Shown piece after piece: positions 1 through 4,553 of a stretch of DNA of 5,512 nt. The stretch comes from Lautropia sp. (GTDB taxonomy: Bacteria; Pseudomonadota; Gammaproteobacteria; Burkholderiales; Burkholderiaceae_E). The position numbers were made by a program, and so were the translations under genes. Location of the stretch: the NCBI GenBank assembly GCA_013813615.1, contig JACCRJ010000382.1, positions 1 to 5,512 on the forward strand. The letters are read 5' to 3'. The first letter of the stretch is position 1. Each line of letters opens with the position of its first letter. Below the pieces are notes generated by a model. That model made no database searches and had not been told where the DNA came from. It saw only the letters and a list, made by a program, of their open reading frames with translations.

Positions 1-44
1 GTCGATTACCCCTCCGAGCAACATCGATGCCAGACCCCGCCTGA
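1..44 (+). CDS. Possible 3' end of an upstream gene (13 codons plus stop)
   Basis: In the frame whose codons end with TGA at 42-44 there is no earlier stop back to the window edge. The visible tail would read RLPLRATSMPDPA. Its TGA would share one base with the ATG at 44-46 of the GH17 gene (a TGATG overlap), a common arrangement for translationally coupled genes in one operon. The stretch is too short to recognise a product, and an open frame of this length is not surprising in GC-rich DNA. I infer it only from the overlap geometry and from the lack of a Shine-Dalgarno before the ATG at 44. Confidence 0.25.
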   Translation, partial: RLPLRATSMPDPA

Positions 45-1756
45 TGCGAGTCCCGTCCCTCTCCGCGCGCGAGATTCCGATCGCGCTGCTGGCAGTCTGC
101 TTCGCGATGGCGGCATGTGCATACTGGGTGGGAAAGGGCCAGCCGAAGGCGATTGCGGAAGGCGCGAGCGACCGGATCCAGTGCGTCTCCTATGCCCCTT
201 ACCGCAAGACTGACGAGTCGCCTTTCCTCGAGGAAACCGTCGTCTCCGAAGCGCGGTTGCTGGAAGATTTGAAGCTGCTATCCGCCCGCACGGGGTGCGT
301 GCGCACCTATTCCGTGCAGCAGGGCCTGGACGCGGTGCCGCGGGTCGCACAGTCCCTGGGCATGAAGGTGATGCTGGGCGCCTGGCTCGGCCGCGAGCGG
401 GTCAAGAACGAAGAGGAGCTCGAGAAGGCCATCGCCCTGGCGAACCAGTTCCCGGAGACGGTGAACGCCGTTATCGTCGGTAACGAGGTACTGCTCAGGC
501 GAGAACTGCCGGAGTCGGTCATCGCGGATTACCTGCAACGGGTGCGCCGTGAGACGAAGACACCGGTCACCTACGCGGACGTCTGGGAATTCTGGATGCA
601 GCACCGCGGGCTGGCCGACCATGTGTCCTTCGTCACGATTCATATCCTGCCGTACTGGGAAGACCATCCGGTCGGGATCGATGTCGCGATCGAGCATATC
701 GTCACCATCGCCGAGGAGATGCGCAAGGCGTTCAATGGCAAGGACGTGCTGATCGGTGAAACCGGCTGGCCGAGCGCCGGCCGCAGCCGTCGGGCCGCCG
801 TGGCGAGCCGGGCGAACCAGGCCAGGTTCTTCCGCCAGTTCACCCGGGCTGCCGCCGAACACCGGCTGCGCTACAACTTCATCGAGGCGTTCGACCAGCC
901 CTGGAAGCGGCGCATGGAAGGCGCGATGGGCGGGCAGTGGGGGCTCTTCGACAGCGCCGGCGAGGCCAAGTTCCCGGCGAAAGGCCCGGTGGCAGAGGAT
1001 CCGCAGGCGCATCGGGGCCTGGTCGCGGCTGCGGCCGGCCTGCTCCTGTTCGTCGCGGCGGCCTTCATCGCCCGCGCCCGCGCCTGGCAACTGACGACCG
1101 CTGCGGCGATGGGCGCCGCCAGCGGCGCGGTCATCGCGGCCCAGTGGCAGTACATGGTCGTGTGGAACCGTTATTGGACGGAGTGGACGGCGACCGGCGC
1201 CTATGCCCTTGCTGCGGTGGCCTTCGTGCTGGCTGCCTTGCAGGCCATTCGCAGCCGGCTGCGGCCGGGGCTGCAGACGGCAACGTTACCGTTCCCGCCC
1301 TCAAAGGCGCCGTTCGCTGCCCGGGCAGTACCGTCGGCGCGGGCAGTGCTGGCGGCGCGGCGATCTGGCGGGCGGGTGGAAGGCTCGCTGCAATGGCTCA
1401 GCCTGCTGCGGCTCGCCTTCCTCTTCGGCGGCGCCGCCATGGCCCTGCTGCTGGTGTTCGACGCGCGGTATCGCGGCTTTCCGGTGCCGCTTTATGCACT
1501 GCCGCTGATGTCGTTGCTGCTGCTTCTTCTGGCCGGCTTCGAGACCAGCATCTTCGACGTGGAAGAGGCTGTGCTTGCGACGCTCATCCTTGCCTGTGCG
1601 CTCGTGTTCATTGCCATGGAGCGGCTGTCGAACCTGCAGGCGCTGGTGTTCGGCCTGCAGATGATCCTCTTTGCCGGTGCCGCTACGGGCTTTCGCTACT
1701 GGCGATACCGCCTTCGGCAGGGGCGCCCGGAGGCAGCCGACCAAGCCGGGGCCTGA
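44..1756 (+). CDS. Membrane-anchored GH17-family beta-glucan hydrolase/transglycosylase with multi-helix C-terminal domain
   Basis: This 570-residue protein has one N-terminal membrane helix (about residues 11-29), a glycoside hydrolase family 17 (beta-1,3-glucanase-like) domain at about 45-310, and about seven C-terminal helices (near 326-343, 352-372, 384-402, 453-472, 481-498, 506-524 and 531-550). The two GH17 catalytic glutamates are visible: E148 in VGNEVLLR, the likely acid/base, and E239 in IGETGWPS, the likely nucleophile. Basic residues after helix 2, in the 402-450 loop and at the C-terminus place the enzyme domain in the periplasm. Proteobacterial GH17 proteins of this kind include non-Leloir beta-glucosyltransferases that elongate or branch beta-1,3-glucans, and the Bradyrhizobium NdvC type, so a role in periplasmic or exported beta-glucan is inferred. 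Substrate and linkage cannot be read from sequence. The ATG at 44 precedes a normal anchor sequence but has no clear ribosome-binding site, and the frame is open to the left edge, so a longer N-terminus is possible. Confidence 0.85.
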   Translation: MRVPSLSAREIPIALLAVCFAMAACAYWVGKGQPKAIAEGASDRIQCVSYAPYRKTDESPFLEETVVSEARLLEDLKLLSARTGCVRTYSVQQGLDAVPRVAQSLGMKVMLGAWLGRERVKNEEELEKAIALANQFPETVNAVIVGNEVLLRRELPESVIADYLQRVRRETKTPVTYADVWEFWMQHRGLADHVSFVTIHILPYWEDHPVGIDVAIEHIVTIAEEMRKAFNGKDVLIGETGWPSAGRSRRAAVASRANQARFFRQFTRAAAEHRLRYNFIEAFDQPWKRRMEGAMGGQWGLFDSAGEAKFPAKGPVAEDPQAHRGLVAAAAGLLLFVAAAFIARARAWQLTTAAAMGAASGAVIAAQWQYMVVWNRYWTEWTATGAYALAAVAFVLAALQAIRSRLRPGLQTATLPFPPSKAPFAARAVPSARAVLAARRSGGRVEGSLQWLSLLRLAFLFGGAAMALLLVFDARYRGFPVPLYALPLMSLLLLLLAGFETSIFDVEEAVLATLILACALVFIAMERLSNLQALVFGLQMILFAGAATGFRYWRYRLRQGRPEAADQAGA

Positions 1757-2081
1757 AGATCACCAGCGTGCCGAGGAGGACGCCGACGACCGCCGGCTCG
1801 TAGGAATAGAGGATCAGGCCGGCGAGGCCCAGGGCGAGCGCCAGCTGGCCCAGCCACCGGTGCCGCAGAATGGTCGCGGCGACACCGGCACTCAGCGCCG
1901 CCCAGCCGATCTCCTCGAATCGGAAAGCCATGATCAGCGCGGTGCGCGCGGCACACCAGCCCGACCAGGGCGCCGGGTCGCAGGCATGTCCGATATGGCT
2001 AGGCTCGATGGCCCAGACCCTGAGCGCCACGGCCGCTGCGAGCACGAGCACCGGCAGGACGAAATGTCGCAGACGGATCAT
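1683..2081 (-). CDS. Small four-helix inner-membrane protein of unknown function
   Basis: The 132-residue product is strongly hydrophobic, with membrane segments near residues 7-24, 56-72, 77-94 and 95-109. Arg/His-rich turns (RLRH at the N-terminus, RHRW near 73-76, RPRLGR near 110-115) fit cytoplasmic loops by the positive-inside rule. This puts the loop at 25-45, with Cys34 and Cys43, on the periplasmic side, where the two cysteines could form a disulfide. The C-terminal tail after 115 is Pro/Gly/Ala-rich. I do not recognise the family. The start is supported by a GAGG Shine-Dalgarno 7 bases before the ATG. It lies downstream of rho on the same strand, beyond a hairpin repeat, and its last 74 bp are antisense to the end of the GH17 gene. 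Helix pattern, start signal and topology make a real gene likely. Confidence 0.72.
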   Translation of the reverse strand: MIRLRHFVLPVLVLAAAVALRVWAIEPSHIGHACDPAPWSGWCAARTALIMAFRFEEIGWAALSAGVAATILRHRWLGQLALALGLAGLILYSYEPAVVGVLLGTLVIFRPRLGRLPPGAPAEGGIASSESP

Positions 2082-2088
2082 GGTGCCG

Positions 2089-2092
2089 CCTC
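2089..2092 (-). promoter_or_regulatory. Ribosome-binding site of the small membrane protein gene
   Basis: On the minus strand the sequence TGAGGCGGCACC precedes ATG. GAGG with a 7-base spacer is a good Shine-Dalgarno and fixes the start at 2081. It lies outside the adjacent hairpin repeat, whose nearer copy ends at 2106. Confidence 0.6.
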
Positions 2093-2105
2093 AGCGCTGC
2101 GTGCT

Positions 2106-2156
2106 TGTCCCCCCGAGGGGAGCGAGCCCGCCTTCGGGCGGCCGGGCGGCGTGCTC
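2106..2156. repeat. GC-rich hairpin repeat, copy 1 (51 bp)
   Basis: First of two nearly identical copies. It contains two inverted repeats: CCCC/GGGG around a CCGA loop, and CCGCC-TTCG-GGCGG, which as RNA forms a very stable C(UUCG)G tetraloop hairpin. Copy 2 differs by one extra G in the G-tract at the left. No U-tract follows on either strand, so it does not look like a classical intrinsic terminator. REP-like elements of this composition are common in intergenic gaps of GC-rich betaproteobacteria. A role as a 3'-end RNA barrier or transcription attenuator is inferred. Confidence 0.75.
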
Positions 2157-2173
2157 GGCCCCCTGCTGCGCGC

Positions 2174-2225
2174 TGTCCCCCCGAGGGGGAGCGAGCCCGC
2201 CTTCGGGCGGCCGGGCGGCGTGCTC
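2174..2225. repeat. GC-rich hairpin repeat, copy 2 (52 bp), directly after rho
   Basis: Second copy, same orientation, separated from copy 1 by 17 bp. It has the same two hairpins with GGGGG in place of GGGG. Read on the minus strand it begins 9 bases after the rho stop codon, so it would fold in the rho mRNA 3' untranslated region and could protect the message from 3' exonucleases or slow polymerase before the small membrane protein gene. The function is inferred; the repeat itself is seen directly. Confidence 0.75.
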
Positions 2226-2234
2226 ATCAAAATC

Positions 2235-3497
2235 TCAGCTGCCTTTGCGCATCATGTCAAAGAACTCGCCGTTGTTCTTGGTCTGCTTCATCTTGTCGAG
2301 CAGGAACTCCATGGCCTGCAACTCGTCCATGTCGTGGAGGAGGCGGCGCAGGATCCAGACCTTCTGCAGGATCTCCGGCTTCATCAGAAGCTCCTCGCGG
2401 CGGGTGCCGGAGCGGTTGATGTCGATGGCTGGATAAATCCGTTTTTCCATCATCCGGCGGTTCAGGTGGATTTCCATGTTGCCGGTCCCCTTGAACTCCT
2501 CGTAGATGACCTCGTCCATCCGGCTGCCGGTATCGACCAGCGCAGTGGCGATGATGGTCAGGGAGCCGCCTTCCTCGATGTTGCGGGCTGCACCGAAGAA
2601 TCGCTTGGGCCGCTGCAGCGCATTGGCGTCGACGCCGCCGGTAAGCACCTTGCCGGACGCCGGCACCACGGCGTTGTAGGCGCGCGCCAGGCGGGTGATG
2701 GAATCGAGCAGGATAATCACGTCCTTCTTGTGCTCGATCAGGCGCTTGGCTTTTTCGATCACCATTTCCGCCACCTGCACGTGCCGCGTGGCCGGCTCGT
2801 CGAACGTGGAGGAGACGACTTCGCCCCGGATGGACCGCTGCATCTCCGTCACCTCTTCCGGACGCTCGTCGATGAGCAGGACGATGACGACGGATTCGGG
2901 ATGATTGGACGTGATGGCGTGAGCGATGTGCTGCAGCATCACCGTCTTGCCGCTCTTCGGGGGCGCAACGATCAGGCCGCGCTGGCCTTTGCCGATGGGC
3001 GCGATGATGTCGATGATGCGCCCGGTGATGTTCTCGTCTCCCTTGATGTCCCTTTCCAGATGCATCACCTTGTTCGGGTGCAGCGGGATCAGGTTCTCGA
3101 AGAGGATCTTGTGCTTGGAGTTCTCCGGCGGCTCGCCGTTGATCTGGTCCACCTTCACCAGCGCGAAATACCGCTCGCCGTCCTTCGGGGTGCGGACTTC
3201 GCCTTCGATCGTGTCGCCGGTGTGAAGGTTGAAGCGACGGATCTGCGACGGCGAGATGTAGATGTCGTCCGGGCTCGCCAGGTAAGAGGTTTCCGGAGTC
3301 CGCAGGAAGCCGAAGCCGTCCGGAAGCACCTCCAGGACGCCGTCACCGAAGATCTGGTCGCCGCCCTTGGCCTTGCGCTTGAGAATGGCGAACATCAGTT
3401 CCTGCTTTCGGAGCCTGTTCGCACTCTCGATGTCCAGTGCAAGTGCCATCTCAATCAATTGCGACACGTGAAGTGCCTTCAGCTCGGACAGATACAT
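2235..3497 (-). CDS. rho: Transcription termination factor Rho
   Basis: Rho is a hexameric RNA-dependent ATPase/helicase that terminates transcription in the cytoplasm. From the ATG at 3497 the product is 420 residues; E. coli Rho has 419. The N-terminal helical domain is followed by the OB-fold RNA-binding site with GFGFLR at 61-66. Walker A is PPKSGKT (179-185), Walker B LLIDE (207-211), and DSITR is at 265-269. The Q-loop is around SGKVLTGG (281-288), followed by the R-loop and the conserved C-terminus. Residues known in E. coli to affect bicyclomycin sensitivity (L208, M219, S266, G337) are all present, so the drug site looks intact. The frame stays open for 125 codons upstream, but family similarity begins at MYLSELK, so I place the start there. 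No Shine-Dalgarno is visible; instead a C-rich segment abuts the start. trxA lies upstream on the same strand. The rpmE gene that often follows rho is not present here. Confidence 0.97.
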   Translation of the reverse strand: MYLSELKALHVSQLIEMALALDIESANRLRKQELMFAILKRKAKGGDQIFGDGVLEVLPDGFGFLRTPETSYLASPDDIYISPSQIRRFNLHTGDTIEGEVRTPKDGERYFALVKVDQINGEPPENSKHKILFENLIPLHPNKVMHLERDIKGDENITGRIIDIIAPIGKGQRGLIVAPPKSGKTVMLQHIAHAITSNHPESVVIVLLIDERPEEVTEMQRSIRGEVVSSTFDEPATRHVQVAEMVIEKAKRLIEHKKDVIILLDSITRLARAYNAVVPASGKVLTGGVDANALQRPKRFFGAARNIEEGGSLTIIATALVDTGSRMDEVIYEEFKGTGNMEIHLNRRMMEKRIYPAIDINRSGTRREELLMKPEILQKVWILRRLLHDMDELQAMEFLLDKMKQTKNNGEFFDMMRKGS

Positions 3498-3532
3498 GTG
3501 ATAGGGAAGACTGGAGGTTGTTTGGAGGGGTG
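3498..3532 (-). promoter_or_regulatory. C-rich, G-poor rut-like segment abutting the rho start codon
   Basis: The 35 bases immediately before the rho ATG on the transcribed strand contain 18 C and only 1 G. Such unstructured C>G RNA is the kind of site Rho binds. In E. coli, Rho represses its own synthesis by terminating within its leader, so this is a plausible autoregulation site. The bubble is short: a full rut site usually spans about 70 nt or more. The same stretch carries no Shine-Dalgarno. The composition is observed; the function is inferred. Confidence 0.4.
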
Positions 3533-3538
3533 CGCCGA

Positions 3539-3548
3539 GGCGATCGCC
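3539..3548. repeat. 10-bp perfect palindrome GGCGATCGCC in the rho leader
   Basis: A perfect palindrome with a CGATCG core, 41 bases upstream of the rho start codon. Its centre is 44 bp from that of the other palindrome at 3583-3592. It could be a protein-binding half of a paired site, part of an RNA fold, or chance in GC-rich DNA. Confidence 0.4.
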
Positions 3549-3582
3549 GGGCGCGTAGCACACTGAGGGCTTGAAACGATTT

Positions 3583-3592
3583 GCCGATCGGC
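3583..3592. repeat. 10-bp perfect palindrome GCCGATCGGC in the rho leader
   Basis: A second perfect palindrome with the same CGATCG core but different flanks from the one at 3539-3548. The 44-bp centre spacing is close to four helical turns. No known operator is recognised. Confidence 0.4.
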
Positions 3593-3721
3593 GCTGTGAC
3601 AGGATAGGCTCAGCGCGCTGGCGGAACCCCGGCAGTACCTGGAAACGCTCGCGCCCCGGACTGATTCGCGCGGACCCTTGGGGGTTCCAGCACGCGACCG
3701 AAACGGTCAGGACGGCGGGTA

Positions 3722-3750
3722 ACTGTACTACGAATGCGGGTGTGGCGCAA
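3722..3750 (-). promoter_or_regulatory. Candidate sigma-70 promoter for rho
   Basis: On the minus strand TTGCGC (-35; only the first three bases match consensus) is separated by exactly 17 bases from TACAGT (-10; 4 of 6 match). Transcription would start near 3715, giving a leader of about 218 nt before rho. The match is modest, but spacing and location are right. Transcription reading through from trxA is also possible. Confidence 0.4.
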
Positions 3751-3859
3751 AACTTCCGCGGGCCGGGTGGGCGAGAGGGACCGGTGGGCGGTAGGCTAGC
3801 AGTTGCGTCGCCAGGTGCTGGAGGGAGCGCAGAAACGGGGATCGATGCCGGGAGATGCG

Positions 3860-3893
3860 CAGGCCACGGCAACGATCGCCGCGGTCGGGCCTG
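3860..3893 (-). terminator. Hairpin after trxA, possible terminator or 3' stabiliser
   Basis: About 20 bases beyond the trxA stop codon the minus strand has CAGGC paired with GCCTG, enclosing CGCGGC paired with GCCGTG around a 7-base loop, with a bulge on one arm. No U-tract follows, so it is not a standard intrinsic terminator. The C-rich stretch that follows (about 3770-3860) would suit Rho-dependent termination, with this hairpin stabilising the trxA mRNA end. That role is inferred. Confidence 0.35.
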
Positions 3894-3913
3894 AACGGTA
3901 GATCGGGAGGGGT

Positions 3914-4234
3914 CTACAGGTTGCTGTCGAGAAAGGCGGTCAACTGGCTCTTCGAGAGCGCGCCGACCTTGGTAGCCACGACCGCACCGTTCCTGAACAG
4001 CATGAGCGTCGGAATCCCGCGGATGCCGTACTTGGAGGCTATCTCCTGGTTCTCGTCGACGTTGACCTTGGCGATGTTCAGCTTGTCGGCGTAATCACGC
4101 GAAACCTCGTCGAGGATCGGCGCGATCATCTTGCAGGGGCCGCACCATTCGGCCCAGTAGTCGACCAGCACCGGCGCCTCGGCCTTCAGAACCTCGGCCT
4201 CGAACGAATCGTTTGAAACTTGTTTGATGCTCAT
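3914..4234 (-). CDS. trxA: Thioredoxin 1
   Basis: This 106-residue protein is a full-length cytosolic thioredoxin, which reduces disulfides in enzymes such as ribonucleotide reductase and is itself recharged by thioredoxin reductase. The active site WCGPC occupies residues 30-34, with redox cysteines C31 and C34. The buried D25 in [11 protein letters not shown]56 in IAKVNVDEN, and the cis-proline P75 in GIPT are all present and correctly spaced. Nothing is missing relative to the family. The start is supported by an AGGAG Shine-Dalgarno 7 bases before the ATG. It is upstream of rho on the same strand, an arrangement common in proteobacteria, and diverges from the SRP RNA gene. Confidence 0.97.
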   Translation of the reverse strand: MSIKQVSNDSFEAEVLKAEAPVLVDYWAEWCGPCKMIAPILDEVSRDYADKLNIAKVNVDENQEIASKYGIRGIPTLMLFRNGAVVATKVGALSKSQLTAFLDSNL

Positions 4235-4240
4235 TTGCTA

Positions 4241-4263
4241 TCTCCTGCGGACCTAAAATAGCA
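4241..4263 (-). promoter_or_regulatory. trxA ribosome-binding site and weak extended -10 promoter
   Basis: On the minus strand, TGC followed by TATTTT (4255-4263) forms a weak extended -10 element with no good -35. AGGAGA (4241-4246) is a clear Shine-Dalgarno 6-7 bases before the trxA ATG. If this -10 is used, the leader would be only about 13 nt, which is short, so a promoter further upstream cannot be excluded. The ribosome-binding site is more certain than the promoter. Confidence 0.4.
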
Positions 4264-4342
4264 CAGCATGTCTGTCGTCGTCCGCGCTTACCCTGCCATC
4301 GTAAACGAATCCGCCGGACTGGATACGGGAGCTACCGGCGCG

Positions 4343-4359
4343 CAGGGAGTCTTTCCCTG
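4343..4359. repeat. 17-bp inverted repeat between trxA and ffs
   Basis: CAGGGA and TCCCTG are perfect inverted 6-bp arms around GTCTT. It sits in the divergent control region, about 57 bp upstream of the SRP RNA -10 and about 80 bp upstream of the trxA -10. It could be a protein-binding operator or a small hairpin. No known regulator site is recognised. Confidence 0.35.
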
Positions 4360-4412
4360 ACCGCTGCCGCATCCATTGCGCACGCGAAGCGACCGGGGGG
4401 CCGCAGGGCCAC

Positions 4413-4421
4413 TGATACAAT
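4413..4421 (+). promoter_or_regulatory. Extended -10 promoter of the SRP RNA gene
   Basis: TGATACAAT combines the TG of an extended -10 with TACAAT (5 of 6 matches to TATAAT). The first paired base of the SRP RNA, G4428, lies 7 bases downstream, where transcription should begin. No convincing -35 hexamer lies 16-18 bp upstream, which is acceptable for an extended -10 promoter. This promoter probably also drives dnaX. Confidence 0.65.
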
Positions 4422-4427
4422 GGCCAT

Positions 4428-4525
4428 GGACGGGCCTCCTCGCATTGCGGCTCGGTGAAACTGGTCAGATCCGGAAGGAAGCAGCCACAGCCGTCAACTG
4501 CAAGTGCCGAGGGTCAGGCTCGTCC
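4428..4525 (+). ncRNA. ffs: 4.5S/SRP RNA (small bacterial signal recognition particle RNA)
   Basis: SRP RNA joins the Ffh protein to target ribosomes making membrane proteins to FtsY. The 98-nt gene shows the hallmark apical segment CCGGAAGGAAGCAGCC with the GGAA tetraloop at 4473-4476. The ends pair: GGACGGGCC (4428-4436) with GGCTCGTCC (4517-4525), 9 bp including one G-U. An internal helix pairs CTCGG (4451-4455) with CCGAG (4507-4511). Length and fold fit the small bacterial type. In the Ffh-binding symmetric loop, the 5' side reads AGA (4467-4469) rather than the usual AGG, facing AGC at 4480-4482. It has its own promoter and no obvious terminator before dnaX, so processing from a longer ffs-dnaX transcript is likely. 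The ffs-dnaX order is also known from other bacteria. Confidence 0.95.
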
Positions 4526-4553
4526 ACCTGAATTCCGTCCCGGACGTCAAACG

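Larger units (their letters stand above)
3498..3913. other. 416-bp non-coding region between trxA and rho (rho leader)
   Basis: I see no convincing gene here, although frames on both strands stay open because the DNA is GC-rich. It holds, in the direction of transcription (right to left), a hairpin just past trxA, a C-rich stretch at about 3770-3860, a candidate rho promoter at 3722-3750, a 13-bp inverted repeat GACCG-TTT-CGGTC at 3696-3708 near the predicted transcript start, two 10-bp palindromes at 3583-3592 and 3539-3548, and the C-rich segment before the rho start. The predicted rho 5' leader is about 218 nt, similar in scale to the long E. coli rho leader. Confidence 0.6.

Noticed and set aside
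278..1090. 270-codon frame on the - strand opposite the GH17 gene
   Set aside because: It overlaps the catalytic GH17 domain entirely and has a biased His/Arg/Gly composition with no recognisable motif or start signal.
2106..2225. Two-copy repeat as a minimal CRISPR array
   Set aside because: There are only two copies, 51-52 bp long, with a 17-bp spacer and internal hairpins, and no cas genes. This fits a REP-like element, not CRISPR.
1671..3566. 631-codon open frame on the + strand opposite rho and the small membrane protein
   Set aside because: It is antisense to rho through nearly its whole length and is explained by GC-rich third positions of rho. The translation is His/Asp/Arg-rich with no domain.
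3610..3693. 27-codon GTG-initiated mini-ORF in the rho leader, similar in position to E. coli rhoL
   Set aside because: It has no Shine-Dalgarno and no resemblance to the RhoL peptide, and short frames are common in this composition. Conservation in relatives would be needed to revive it.
2235..3872. Rho with a 125-residue N-terminal extension
   Set aside because: The frame is open upstream of 3497, but that stretch is low-complexity Pro/Arg/Ala-rich and unlike any Rho N-terminus I know. Starting at 3497 gives 420 residues that align position for position with E. coli Rho motifs.
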